Shown here: positions 34,551 to 43,155 of the stretch, piece after piece
How the letters are laid out: each line of letters opens with the position of its first letter
Numbering within the stretch: position 1 is the first letter of the stretch
Origin: G963665495 sp963677785
GTDB lineage: Bacteria > Desulfobacterota > Desulfovibrionia > Desulfovibrionales > Desulfovibrionaceae
Assembly: GCA_963677785.2 (NCBI GenBank)
Contig: CAXXDH010000003.1
Span: forward strand, 4,030,001 to 4,094,000
Length of the DNA stretch: 64,000 nucleotides
Reading direction: 5' to 3'
The notes under the pieces: generated by a model
Databases searched by the model: none
What the model saw: only the letters and a program-made list of their open reading frames with translations
Told to the model about the DNA's origin: nothing
Made by a program: the position numbers and the translations under genes

Positions 34551-36380
34551 TTGGAGGCAAAAGAAGCCGTACTACGGGAACTGGGCCTGCTGGTCAGCGC
34601 GGAAGCTGACCCTGAGCCCGAGAACAGCTGCGAACGCGGCGATAGGCATGTGCTATACAACCACCAGTCGATCTGGTCCTGGCTGCCTCCGGATGTTGCC
34701 AGGCCCTTTGCGGATAGCGCCACCAGCCTGCCGTTATTTGAATATCCGGACCCGCAAGCCCGCTGGAACACATTGCTCGGCCGGACCAAATGTTTCGTGC
34801 TGTTCGGAGCAGCCCGTACGCCGGAGTTCGAAACCCTGTTGCGGCTGGGGGATGTGGTAAAGCTGGTGTTCGAGCCGGAGAGCGAACAGTTCGATCATTT
34901 TATGGAAAATTTGGAACCAAAGGCGCTGATGAACGCCAAGGCCTTCTTTTTTCGAGGGGATCAGTCCCGTTTCAACGTGCCGCTGATGCAGCTGCTGCCG
35001 CCCAAGCTTTGCGACTTCGGCTATCCGGTTTTTCTGGTGCAGCAGGGGCTGGAAACAGCCTACAAGACCTATCTGGATGATTTTGTTGAGCGACTGGAAA
35101 CCTGGTATTATCGCAACAAGATTTACGCTTTCGAGGGGCAGGCCTATCGGCGGTCCATTCCCTTGCGTTCCATGCGCAAGGGACTTTCCTTTGACCAGCT
35201 GCGCCATTTGTATCTCAATCTCGCGGATCATATCGACGCCGGGGGCGTGGATGATCTGGAAAACGCGCTGGCCGGGCGTACGGCCGTATGCGTTGCTGCC
35301 GGGCCGGACCTGGACGCGAAGATCCCGCTGCTGCGGCAGGCCAGGGGGCGAGCCGTAGTCATTGCGGTGAACAGCGCGCTCAAGACACTCCTGAAACACG
35401 GTTTGGAGCCGGATTTCACCGTCATCAACGATACGTCCGTAGATGCAGCGCGTACGCTTCATGATCTGCCCAGGCTGGAAAAGGGCAGTATCGTGGCCCA
35501 TTCGCTGGCCTGGGGCGGGGGAGAGAGTTTCAAACGCCGCTATTTTTTTGGAGATTTCATGCCGCACCTGCTGGGCCGTCGCGGCAACCTGTTGTTGCAC
35601 GGGTCGGTGATCACCACTGCTTTTGCCCTGGCTGAAAAGCTCGGATGCAAACGCTGCGTCCTGGTGGGCGCGCAACTGGCTTCTCATAATGAGTTCGGGC
35701 TTTCCTACGCCAGGAATACGACTTATGGTGAGGAAGGCGTGATAATGCCCAGTTTCAAGAACCCCGGCTGCATGTTTCCCAAGCTTTATCCGGTCCGGGC
35801 GGCTGACGGGCGGAAAATGTATACGACCATCAATTTTCGCGACGTGGCCTTTTGGTTTCTGGACAGAATCCGTATGAGCAATCTCGAAGTCGTCAATACG
35901 ACGGCTGAATCCATTTTGTTCGGACCGGGTATCGTCATCGATCCGGACTATGCGTTCGACGAGCCTTCTGATCCGGGCGAGCTGCCGGATATTCTGGACC
36001 GCTTGCAGCCTGTGCCGCCGCCCATGTCCATCAAGACCATCCGGCAGTTTCTGCAAAAAGAGATTGCCCAATGGAAGCAGCTGGAAAAGGATTGCAATGC
36101 CGTATTGGAGCGTCTGGACAGCGAACCCGATACGGCCCTGCGGCTGGCAACCGGACTGGTGACCGCCAATGACGCCAATGCCGTTTCCTATCTGCTGCAG
36201 CGTTTTCGTACCTTTGACAACAAGTATTTTCACCGGCTTTATTTTGAAGGCGAAGAGAAAATGGTGCGTTGCGAGGGGGCAGGTTATTATTGCGGTTGGC
36301 TGGGCGACATGACCCGGAGTTTGCGCGATTTTGCCGTAAACGAATTATACCGTCTGGACAAAAGGTCCCGCGGACAATGA
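34551..36380 (+). CDS. Maf/DUF115 motility-associated glycosyltransferase-like protein
   Basis: 609 residues from a TTG start with AAGGGGAG upstream; no ATG fits between the preceding stop and the conserved region. The MAF flag10/DUF115 core is clear: VCVAAGPDLDAKIPLLRQA, VIAVNSALKTLLKHGLEPDF, INDTSVDAARTLHDL, LLHGSVITTAFALAEKLGC and LVGAQLASHNEFGLSYARNT. An N-terminal module (KCFVLFGAARTPEFETLLRL) recalls the 29591 protein. Maf proteins transfer nonulosonic acids to flagellin in several bacteria. No flagellin gene is in the window, so the acceptor is inferred from the family only. Confidence 0.83.
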   Translation: MEAKEAVLRELGLLVSAEADPEPENSCERGDRHVLYNHQSIWSWLPPDVARPFADSATSLPLFEYPDPQARWNTLLGRTKCFVLFGAARTPEFETLLRLGDVVKLVFEPESEQFDHFMENLEPKALMNAKAFFFRGDQSRFNVPLMQLLPPKLCDFGYPVFLVQQGLETAYKTYLDDFVERLETWYYRNKIYAFEGQAYRRSIPLRSMRKGLSFDQLRHLYLNLADHIDAGGVDDLENALAGRTAVCVAAGPDLDAKIPLLRQARGRAVVIAVNSALKTLLKHGLEPDFTVINDTSVDAARTLHDLPRLEKGSIVAHSLAWGGGESFKRRYFFGDFMPHLLGRRGNLLLHGSVITTAFALAEKLGCKRCVLVGAQLASHNEFGLSYARNTTYGEEGVIMPSFKNPGCMFPKLYPVRAADGRKMYTTINFRDVAFWFLDRIRMSNLEVVNTTAESILFGPGIVIDPDYAFDEPSDPGELPDILDRLQPVPPPMSIKTIRQFLQKEIAQWKQLEKDCNAVLERLDSEPDTALRLATGLVTANDANAVSYLLQRFRTFDNKYFHRLYFEGEEKMVRCEGAGYYCGWLGDMTRSLRDFAVNELYRLDKRSRGQ

Positions 36381-36467
36381 ACACATGACACCCATGCCAC
36401 CCATGCCGGGCGTTGTAATGGCGTATCGCCTGATAATTCAATATCTGGAAACAGGTTAGGAGCAGCC

Positions 36468-36929
36468 ATGGAGTATTCAGCGCTGGACAAAGCCAAAATG
36501 ATGGGCAAGACCAAGTGGGGGAAAAGCCTTTCCGGCCAGGACCTCGCGAACCTGGCGACGTATCTGGACGTGAAAAATTATGCAAAGGGCCAGTCCGTCT
36601 TTGTACAGGACGAAGAGGGCTGTTCCATGGTGTTTATCATCAGCGGGAGCATCGAGATCATCAAAGACGTATCCGATACGCGCGACACCATTGTGGTACG
36701 GCTGGGGCCGGGCAATAATTGCGGCGAGCTTGGTTTTATCGACGAATTGCCGCGCTCGGCTTCTGCCCTGACGCGTGACGATACCCTGCTACTGGAGCTG
36801 GAAAAAAAGAAATTCCGGGAACTTTGCCGGGATTATCCGGAAACCGGTTTGAAATTTCTTGAACTGATGGCTATCCACCTCAGCCGCCGTTTGCGTATGA
36901 CGACCAAGGAACTCGTATACCGCATTTGA
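36468..36929 (+). CDS. Single-domain cyclic nucleotide-binding protein
   Basis: 153 residues from an ATG preceded by TTAGGAG. It is essentially one CNMP-binding beta-barrel: AKGQSVFVQDEEGCSMVFII, GSIEIIKDV, GPGNNCGELGFIDELPRSAS (the phosphate-binding cassette, with GELGFID and RSAS) and a C-terminal helix ending RRLRMTTKELVYRI. There is no helix-turn-helix, so it is not a CRP-type regulator; it may act as an adaptor that senses a cyclic nucleotide. It follows the Maf gene by 87 bases on the same strand and converges on the GIY-YIG gene. Confidence 0.8.
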   Translation: MEYSALDKAKMMGKTKWGKSLSGQDLANLATYLDVKNYAKGQSVFVQDEEGCSMVFIISGSIEIIKDVSDTRDTIVVRLGPGNNCGELGFIDELPRSASALTRDDTLLLELEKKKFRELCRDYPETGLKFLELMAIHLSRRLRMTTKELVYRI

Positions 36930-36932
36930 AGA

Positions 36933-37205
36933 TCAGGAGTCTTCGGCTGTCTTGGCCAGAGCCGACAAATAGGCCAGCTTTTGCCCCTTTTTCAGCCGTT
37001 TTATCCGGTATTCGGCGCGGCTTGCCTCGGCCCTGTCCGCGCAGGCCGCCGCGCCGAGGAGACGTACGGGGCGCCGCGCGCGCGTATAGCGCGCCCCGCC
37101 GGGCAATTCGCCGTTGTGCTCAGCAATCCGGCGCTCCAGATTCGTACAGATACCGCAATAATAGCTGCTGTCCGCGCATTCGAGTAAATAGACCATCCAG
37201 TCCAT
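36933..37205 (-). CDS. GIY-YIG nuclease family protein (UPF0213 type)
   Basis: 90 residues, start preceded by AAAGGA. The GIY-YIG fold is visible as MVYLLECADSSYYCGICTNL, where the YIG/YVG element reads YCG, then ERRIAEHNGELPGGARYTRA with the catalytic Arg and His region, and EASRAEYRIKRLKKGQKLAY with the glutamate. Small stand-alone members are probably DNA-repair or structure-specific nucleases, although their biological role is not settled. Converges on the CNMP-binding gene with three bases between stops, just upstream of tRNA-Pro. Confidence 0.82.
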   Translation of the reverse strand: MDWMVYLLECADSSYYCGICTNLERRIAEHNGELPGGARYTRARRPVRLLGAAACADRAEASRAEYRIKRLKKGQKLAYLSALAKTAEDS

Positions 37206-37314
37206 AGCTGAAAATCCTTTGTAAACCCTTCTGCGGACAGGATGGCCCTGAGAAAAAAAAAGTGCAACTTTTTCTTGCCTTTTTTTTTAGGTTTCTATAA
37301 AAGTTACTTCTTTA

Positions 37315-37392
37315 CGGGATGTGGCTCAGTTTGGCTAGAGCGCAGCGTTCGGGACGCTGAGGCCGGAGGTTCGAATCCTCTCATCCCGACCA
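37315..37392 (+). tRNA. tRNA-Pro, anticodon CGG
   Basis: The 78-base tRNA folds fully: acceptor CGGGATG (37315-37321) pairs with CATCCCG (37382-37388), the D arm is GCTC...GAGC, the anticodon stem CAGCG/CGCTG encloses loop TTCGGGA (anticodon CGG) and the T arm is GGAGG-TTCGAAT-CCTCT. The CCA end is encoded. It reads the proline codon CCG. An IS630-type insertion lies about 120 bases downstream; no integrase gene or att-like duplication of the tRNA end is seen. Confidence 0.95.
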
Positions 37393-37400
37393 GTAAAATC

Positions 37401-37432
37401 AAGGGGTTGCGAGAAATCGCGGCCCTTTTTTT
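37401..37432 (+). terminator. Rho-independent terminator after tRNA-Pro
   Basis: GGGTTGCGA / TCGCGGCCC stem (with two G-T pairs) around a GAAA loop, followed by seven Ts. It begins eight bases after the tRNA CCA, as expected for a monocistronic tRNA gene. Confidence 0.8.
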
Positions 37433-37512
37433 CGTGGTGTGCGCCTAGCAGGACGCACTTAGGGGGGCTACATCAAGAAGAGCTTTTTATCGTTCGATTA
37501 TCCATCCCCCTA

Positions 37513-38734
37513 GTGGCTCATGCTATTTGAATTTGCGGATAAAGTTTTGCCAGCTTTACCCTTGCATCAGATGTTGTAAATTGCCAATCAACTGATTTTA
37601 GAGATGCATTTCGAGTCAAGGCCCATGTTTCGGCTTCGGCGCTCAACTTTTCAATGCTTGATACTCGTCGCTGGAGACATTGCCTTGTGAACACACTCAG
37701 CTCTATTTCGGCAATGTTTAACCAGCTGCCATGCTTCGGAGTATGATGTATCTCCAACCTTTCTACCAAGCGTCTCGCTACATCAGGGATGAGAGCCTTG
37801 TAAAGGGAACCCATCTTATGTGTGTTAAGATTATCACACACAAGTATTACCTTTTGGGCTTCCGGGTAGTGTTCTTCAAGAAGGACTTTTATCTCGTTTG
37901 CCCAATCAATAACAGTTCTTCGTTGCTTAATGTTGACTTTTCTCCAACCAGCCAAAACTTCTGTGAACATAAAACAGGCAGCAGTCCCGCATCGTTCATA
38001 TTCATAGTCATGACGCTCACATTTTCCAGGACTTGCAGGGATTGGCACGCGAGTTTCTTTTATAAGCTGTAGAGGTTGCTCATCCATGCAAACAACTGGA
38101 AAATTTTTGTCATAGGGCCTCTTATAAATATCGAGTACATCCTCCATGGCTGCGACAAAATCACCATTTGCCTCTGGAGGAATCACCCAACTCTCACGCA
38201 AATGCGGTTTGAGTGCGTTTTTTTCAATGTCCTGCGTAGAGTTTGGGCGCAGATAGAGTCGACCACTTTGAGAGAGACCAACTCATTGGCCAACAACTCA
38301 AGAGTCCAGCTCGAACGACCTGCGGGAGGTTGGCTACAAGCCAGAGCGATGAGTTGCGCCTCGCCTTCTCCATCAAGCTTCCTTTTACGGGAAGGTTCAA
38401 GTTGTTTCTTCCTTCCAAGAGCAGCTGCAAGCCCGTGTTCAACATATCGTTTCCGTACGTTTGCCACCGTCTTCATGTGGCAATGGTATGCCGATGCTGC
38501 TTGTGCATCAGTCCAGTTGCATCCGTCGGCGTCAACAGAAAGCAAGGTATTGGCATGTTTGATTTTATACGCAGCTTTCTTTCCTTTGCGAATCAAGGCA
38601 GCCAGTTCTCGACGTTCCTCTTCAGTAAGTCTGACAACATATTTTGCAGGCATAATATTCTCCTTGTCTAGAAATAGTCTAAACAAGGATTACTTAAAAA
38701 AAACAAATAGATAAAATCAAAGGTCATGGCCCAC
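37513..38734 (-). mobile_element. IS630-family insertion sequence (about 1.22 kb)
   Basis: The element is bounded by imperfect inverted ends: GTGGCTCATGC on the left and, read outward-in on the right, GTGGGCCATGA. Both are flanked by TA (37511-37512 and 38735-38736), the target duplicated by IS630/Tc1-type elements. Removing the element and one TA restores CCCCCTAGGAAGG. It carries one transposase gene in two overlapping frames. It sits in the space between tRNA-Pro and the acetate-transporter gene, so it disrupts no recognised gene. Confidence 0.85.
37518..38653 (-). CDS. IS630-type transposase, made by programmed -1 frameshift
   Basis: Frame 1 (start ATG at 38653, AGGAGAA upstream; stop at 38183) encodes the N-terminal helix-turn-helix part (YVVRLTEEERRELAALIRKG, CHMKTVANVRKRYVEHGLAA). 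Frame 2 (to 37518) encodes the DDE catalytic domain: VVCMDEQPLQ, VILVCDNLNTHKMGSL and GSWLNIAEIELSV supply D, D and E. An A7 run on the coding strand (38218-38224) allows a -1 slip, after which the sequence reads KNALKPHLRESWVIPPEANG, the normal IS630 junction. The reading frames are otherwise open, so the element may be active. Confidence 0.85.
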
Positions 38735-38949
38735 TAGGAAGGGCACAGACGGATAAAAAGACAGACCCGGCCCGGCTTCCTGTTCTGACCGTTCAGATAG
38801 CGATCATCCTGTTGACGTGCGCACTCTCCAATAGTATAAAAGAAATACTGGTAAAAATGTCTCCAGCATACGTCTCATTCCGGCAGCATGACAGGTCTGG
38901 AGTGGGGCAGGAAGCTGCTTTTGCACGAATCATTTGTAAGGAGAGACAA
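38735..38949. other. Intergenic region upstream of the acetate transporter
   Basis: 215 bases between the IS630-type element and the transporter start. It must hold the transporter's promoter, and the ribosome site AAGGAG lies at 38939-38944. I see no convincing -24/-12 or -35/-10 pair. Confidence 0.3.
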
Positions 38950-39504
38950 ATGGAATCCAAGCTTGCCAACCCTGCGCCTCTTGGTCTGATGGGTTTTGGG
39001 ATGACCACAGTTTTGTTGAATATCCACAACGCGGGGTTTTTCCCCATCAGTTCCATGATTCTGGCCATGGGGATTTTTTATGGTGGTCTGGCCCAGGTCA
39101 TTGCTGGTATTATGGAGTTCAGAAAGGGCAACACATTTGCCACCACGGCCTTTACGTCCTATGGTTTCTTCTGGCTCACGCTTGTGGGGCTGATAGTCAT
39201 GCCCAAGCTGGGGTGGACCGAACCGACTCCTCCGGCCTTCATGGGCTGTTTCCTGACCATGTGGGGCATCTTCACCCTGTTCATGTATTTGGGGACCCTC
39301 AAGAGCAACAAGGCCCTGCAGTTTATCTTTCTCTCCCTGACCATTCTCTTTTTTCTGCTCGCCATTCATGATTTTACACATATTGGATTCATCCACACCG
39401 TTGCTGGATATGAAGGCATCATCTGCGGCTTTTCTGCCATCTATCTTGCCATGGCAGAAGTGCTGAACGAACAACACGGGCGGACAATACTGCCCATTGG
39501 CTGA
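38950..39504 (+). CDS. Acetate uptake transporter, GPR1/FUN34/YaaH (SatP) family
   Basis: 184 residues from an ATG with AAGGAG upstream. The family signature NPAPLGLMGFGMTT opens the protein, followed by six hydrophobic segments, including ISSMILAMGIFYGGLAQVIA, TSYGFFWLTLVGLIVM and LQFIFLSLTILFFLLAIHDF, and the closing YEGIICGFSAIYLAMAEVLN. Family members move acetate/succinate with protons or act as channels. In an incomplete-oxidising sulfate reducer acetate flux is plausible. It is monocistronic and ends at a strong terminator. A second putative organic-acid symporter lies at 43156. Confidence 0.9.
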   Translation: MESKLANPAPLGLMGFGMTTVLLNIHNAGFFPISSMILAMGIFYGGLAQVIAGIMEFRKGNTFATTAFTSYGFFWLTLVGLIVMPKLGWTEPTPPAFMGCFLTMWGIFTLFMYLGTLKSNKALQFIFLSLTILFFLLAIHDFTHIGFIHTVAGYEGIICGFSAIYLAMAEVLNEQHGRTILPIG

Positions 39505-39689
39505 TGCTTTTGCCGGCCTGCGGATGGAAGAAGCGCGCAGTTCCTGCTGTGAGTAATTCTTTCGGGAGCTGTACTTATTAAGTGGCGCAAGTTCCTTCCG
39601 ACTTCGGACGGGTACGAGAGGCCGCGCTGCGTGAAAGGCGTTGGGTTGATGAGTTGATTGATGGAATCGATTGGAGACAGATAGGCAGG

Positions 39690-39716
39690 AAAGCCCCCGC
39701 AAGGGGGCTTTTTTTG
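39690..39716 (+). terminator. Rho-independent terminator
   Basis: Stem AAGCCCCC / GGGGGCTT with a GCAA loop and seven Ts (39709-39715). It ends the acetate-transporter transcript region. The T-run directly abuts the left inverted repeat of the IS66-type element. Confidence 0.85.
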
Positions 39717-41168
39717 TAAGCGCTCACAGGGTGTAGACTTTTCTAAAAAATGTTCATTTTTATAGCATGGACGAACTTACGCCTATCGCCGAAAAGGTTT
39801 CCGCAGAAGTAGTCAGCAACACGCCTTGGCCCATGCTGGGGTTTGTTTCTGATCTTTTTGACGAGAACCAAATGCTCAAAGCTCGTGTCTTGCAGCTCGA
39901 AGCCAGGCTCAATCAAAATTCGTCCAATTCCAACAAGCCTCCCTCCAGTGACAACCCCTTCAAAAATACCCAAGAGAAACCCAGTAAAAAATCAAAAAGC
40001 CGTCGCAAGCGTAAAGGGCATCGGCAACAGTGTCTTCGGCCAACTGAAGTTATTGAGCAGTTTCCGACTCAATGCGAATGCGGCGGAACCGAATTTTACG
40101 ATTTTGAGCCTTATTACATCCATCAATTTATCGAACTGCCTCCGACTGAGTTGATCGTCAAACACATCGGACTGCACTGCGGGCGTTGCAGCTGCTGCGG
40201 CAAGCTCAACAAGGCGCTCGTACCTCCCGAGAACCGCGCGGGGTTCGGCCCAAGAATATCGGCGTTGATAGCTGAGCTTTGCGGGGCGCACGGCGACAGC
40301 CGCCGTGCTGTTCAGGATTTTCTTTTCTCCGTCTTCGATCTGCCCATCAGCCAGGGTGGTATCCAGAAAATACTTGATCGCGTATCCACAGCCATCGAAC
40401 CTCATTACGAAGCAATTGGCGACGTAGCGCAAAGCGCAGCTGTGAACCACATCGACGAAACATCGTGGCGGACAAAAAACAAGCTGACTTGGCTGTGGGT
40501 GATGGCCAGCCAGACGGCGGCATACTTCATGGTGCATCCGAAACGTTCCATGATCGCCTTTCTGGAGCTGATCAAGGACTGGAACGGTATTCTTGTCTGT
40601 GATGGATACGGCGTTTACCAAAAATGGGCAGAGCTGCGTCAAGAATGTCTTGCACACTTGATCCGCCGGGCTTGCGGGCTTTCCGAACGCAACGATCCTG
40701 AATTGGCCAAGTGCGGGAGATGGGATTTGCGGGAGTTGCAACGTCTCTGCCTCATGGCCCACGAGCCGCCTACGCGCGGCCAGTGGGCGGCATTTTATAT
40801 GCGATTGCTTCGTGTGATTTCCAAATACAGCGACCGGAAGGATGAGGCGGGAACTCTCGTACGACGCCTTCGGGACGAAATGGACACGCTTTGGGTCTTC
40901 CTTCACGAAGAAGGCGTTGCGCCCACGAACAACCACGCGGAAAGAATGCTGCGTTTCGCGGTGATCTGGCGAAAAAGAAGCTTTGGTACTGCAAGCGAGA
41001 AAGGCAACCGCTGGGCTGAACGAATTTTGTCCCTGCGCCAGACGTGCAGGATTCAGCGAAGAAGAACCTTTCCAGTTCTGGTTGACGCTATGAATTCCTT
41101 TTTCAATATTTCGCACTCTGATTTCAGCTGGATTCATGCTGGTGAAGGATTGGGGTGTGAGCGCTTAC
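39716..41168 (+). mobile_element. IS66-family insertion sequence (single-gene type, about 1.45 kb)
   Basis: Terminal inverted repeats GTAAGCGCTCACA are at 39716-39728 and, complementary, 41156-41168. A single large transposase gene fills the element; the tnpA/tnpB accessory genes of classical IS66 are absent, as in the ISBst12-type subgroup. An 8-base target duplication is not visible: CTTTTTTT precedes the left end and AAAAAATG follows the right end. The homology of the two ends therefore extends beyond the typical GTAA tip by a T6/A6 run. Confidence 0.8.
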
Positions 41169-41182
41169 AAAAAATGCATTAG
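39767..41182 (+). CDS. IS66-family transposase
   Basis: 471 residues. N-terminal coiled-coil-like region (LKARVLQLEARLNQNSSNSN, then KPPSSDNPFK), a cysteine zinc-binding region (QCECGG, CGRCSCCG), and the DDE domain with HIDETSWRTKN, VCDGYGVYQKW and the closing E in NNHAERMLRFAVIWRKRSF. This matches the single-gene IS66 subgroup. The start has no obvious ribosome site (GCATGGACG after a TTTTTATA stretch). The gene overruns the right inverted repeat by 14 bases. No frameshift or stop interrupts it. Confidence 0.92.
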   Translation: MDELTPIAEKVSAEVVSNTPWPMLGFVSDLFDENQMLKARVLQLEARLNQNSSNSNKPPSSDNPFKNTQEKPSKKSKSRRKRKGHRQQCLRPTEVIEQFPTQCECGGTEFYDFEPYYIHQFIELPPTELIVKHIGLHCGRCSCCGKLNKALVPPENRAGFGPRISALIAELCGAHGDSRRAVQDFLFSVFDLPISQGGIQKILDRVSTAIEPHYEAIGDVAQSAAVNHIDETSWRTKNKLTWLWVMASQTAAYFMVHPKRSMIAFLELIKDWNGILVCDGYGVYQKWAELRQECLAHLIRRACGLSERNDPELAKCGRWDLRELQRLCLMAHEPPTRGQWAAFYMRLLRVISKYSDRKDEAGTLVRRLRDEMDTLWVFLHEEGVAPTNNHAERMLRFAVIWRKRSFGTASEKGNRWAERILSLRQTCRIQRRRTFPVLVDAMNSFFNISHSDFSWIHAGEGLGCERLQKMH

Positions 41183-41206
41183 AAATGACTTGAAAGTCAT
41201 TTTTTC
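41183..41206 (+). terminator. Terminator-like hairpin after the IS66 transposase
   Basis: AATGACT / AGTCATT stem with a TGAA loop and six Ts. A second inverted repeat, CTTAGAAT-CA-ATTCTAAG, follows at 41218-41235; it looks like a protein-binding palindrome but stands near no gene start. Confidence 0.6.
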
Positions 41207-41378
41207 AAAATTTAGCGCTTAGAATCAATTCTAAGATGCGTTTCCCCTTGGTACATTTTGTACTGCAGGATACGGGATCTCTCCGTCGTTATTGTGTGCG
41301 GATGAAAAGGCAACCTTCAGGAGATGCGTTCTGCTCTCTCAGTGCAAGTTGGTTGGGATTGTATTGTAATGCAGACAA

Positions 41379-42401
41379 CTAACTGTCGGCAAGGCGTTTG
41401 CGCCCGGCGATAATGTCGGCTTTGCGTGGTCCCTCAATACGCTCGAAGACCGAACAACCGGCTTCCTCGAGCCAGGTGATGGCTTCGCATTCGGTATAGG
41501 CGTCGCCCTTGGGCGTGCTGACCAGCATGTTCAATGCAAATAGCGTGTTTGGCCCGGGGCTCAGCCGGTCTTCGCTAAGAAAATGATCCATCAGCAGCAC
41601 CCAGCCCCCGGGGTTCAAGGCCTTGCCCACGCGGCGCATCAGGGCTTTGTTTTCGTTGAACGAATGCATATGCACGATTTCCGAGAAAAAAATCATGTCA
41701 AAGCCTTGCCAAAGATCGTCCGTAAGATCATCCGTGAGAAAATTACCTGAGCGCGTTGTGACTTGTTTTTCCATTCCCGCTTCCGCAATGTAGCGCTGCG
41801 TAATGGGCGTAACCTGCGGCAGGTCGAACACCACGGCCCGGATGTCCGGACTGACTTTGGCGAACTCTATGGCAAAGGCGCCCGAACCGCCGCCCACATC
41901 CAGAATGGTACGTGTATCTGAGAAATTCAGGCGCGGCGCCAGAATCGCGGCCTCATCTTTGGCCCGGTGGTGCATGGAGGCCAGAAAGGATTCGAAAAAA
42001 TCGCTGTCCTGTCCGGCAATGTTTTTGACCATAACCGAACCTCCCTGGCGTACACATTCCGTCAGGGTCCCCCAGCTTTTGTACTGGCGTATCTGGTGGT
42101 GCAGGCGCGCGGCGTAGTCTTCAGACGTACTATCCAGAAAACGCGAGGAAAACGGCGTATTGGCAAACAAACCGCCAGTGCTTTCCAGGAGGCCCATGGC
42201 GCACAACGCGCGTAGCAGCCGGTCCGTTCCACGCGGGTCGGCATTGATTTCTTTTGCCAGTTCCTGCGAGTGCATACGTCTATTGCCCAGAACGGCGCAG
42301 ATATCGAGTTCGATGGCGCTCAGAATCACGCAGCTTTTTTTGAACGCGGTGGTCAGGTCCATGAGCTCGTTGAGCGAAGTGATTGCGGAAGGTCCGGGCA
42401 T
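41379..42401 (-). CDS. O-methyltransferase-like protein (acetylserotonin-type, SAM-dependent)
   Basis: 340 residues from an ATG preceded by ACAGGAGAA. An N-terminal winged-helix dimerisation part (ELDICAVLGNRRMHSQELAK, EINADPRGTDRLLRALCAMG) precedes the SAM-binding core: RTILDVGGGSGAFAIEFAKV, VVFDLPQVTPITQRYIA, DMIFFSEIVHMHS and NPGGWVLLMDHFLSED. The architecture is that of class II O-methyltransferases used on phenolic and polyketide substrates and of bacteriochlorophyll-type enzymes. Histidine at the motif-IV position (VHMHS) may be catalytic. It is monocistronic with unknown substrate. Confidence 0.8.
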   Translation of the reverse strand: MPGPSAITSLNELMDLTTAFKKSCVILSAIELDICAVLGNRRMHSQELAKEINADPRGTDRLLRALCAMGLLESTGGLFANTPFSSRFLDSTSEDYAARLHHQIRQYKSWGTLTECVRQGGSVMVKNIAGQDSDFFESFLASMHHRAKDEAAILAPRLNFSDTRTILDVGGGSGAFAIEFAKVSPDIRAVVFDLPQVTPITQRYIAEAGMEKQVTTRSGNFLTDDLTDDLWQGFDMIFFSEIVHMHSFNENKALMRRVGKALNPGGWVLLMDHFLSEDRLSPGPNTLFALNMLVSTPKGDAYTECEAITWLEEAGCSVFERIEGPRKADIIAGRKRLADS

Positions 42402-42848
42402 GCTGTTCTCCTGTCTTCTGATATTTCTGATGGGATGGCTCATTTTCAAGGGGTTATAGTTTCCTTGAAGTTTCCCCCTATTGGGAGGGGTGGGGCCATC
42501 CAATCAGTAATAGCTGGTTGCGCAATACATTTTATGGATACGCGAATCCCCCCCAGACGTGCAAGAGCTGCAAACCACATCTCTGCTTTCTAGTGCCGGT
42601 TGCCACCGGAGAACTGCCGTTTGTCTTCCCTGTCCGTCGATTCCCTCTGGAAGAGCCCATTGCTGTAAAAGACTGTCACGAGTCTGCACGATAATGTTGA
42701 ACGGTTGATTTTCAAGGACCAGCGGTTGCGGCACTGTGCAAACTCGTAGTCATAAGCAAACCACCGTTCGTCGAAATTAGCGTGCGTGGTGCATTGCAGT
42801 TGCGTAAAACAGCAGCATGGTCATCACTTTCAACAAAGGAGGGTTCGG
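42402..42848. other. Intergenic region between the O-methyltransferase and DUF4212 genes
   Basis: 447 bases between divergent genes. It contains an AGACT-gtcacg-AGTCT inverted repeat at about 42671-42686 and the DUF4212 ribosome site (AAAGGAGGG) at about 42837-42845. I found no convincing small gene, RNA or -24/-12 promoter. Confidence 0.35.
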
Positions 42849-43103
42849 ATGAAAGGGCAGAAAGCAAAACAGTACTGGAGAACAAATATCCTGTATATGG
42901 TTGTGTTACTCGCCGTATGGGGAATTGTTTCGTATGGATGCGGTATTTTCTTCGTAGAGGAATTGAATACATTTCGTATCTGTGGATTCCCAGTTGGATT
43001 CTGGTTTGCCCAACAAGGAGCAATTTATACATTTGTTGTCATTATTTTTGTCTATTATTTTTTGATGCAGCGTTTGGACAAAAAATACGACGTGCACGAA
43101 TAA
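42849..43103 (+). CDS. DUF4212 small subunit of a sodium:solute symporter (TIGR03647-like)
   Basis: 84 residues from an ATG preceded by AAGGAGGG. Two membrane segments are visible: ILYMVVLLAVWGIVSYGCGI and GAIYTFVVIIFVYYFLMQRL, separated by the family's ICGFPVGFWFAQQG. DUF4212 proteins precede a large symporter and are thought to be its small subunit, although the role is unproven. The large-subunit gene follows after 52 bases. Confidence 0.88.
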   Translation: MKGQKAKQYWRTNILYMVVLLAVWGIVSYGCGIFFVEELNTFRICGFPVGFWFAQQGAIYTFVVIIFVYYFLMQRLDKKYDVHE

Positions 43104-43155
43104 AAATCGTAAAACAAAATCTGTGACGCGTCCGTAAGACGTTTTAGGAGGCTCT

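Noticed and set aside
37300..39716. Genomic island inserted at tRNA-Pro
   Set aside because: No integrase gene, no repeat of the tRNA 3' end downstream; the nearby IS630 element explains the mobile content.
42735..42848. Sigma-54 promoter upstream of the DUF4212 gene
   Set aside because: A TGG...TTGC-like stretch is present near 42790, but the GG-to-GC spacing is 12 rather than 10 bases.
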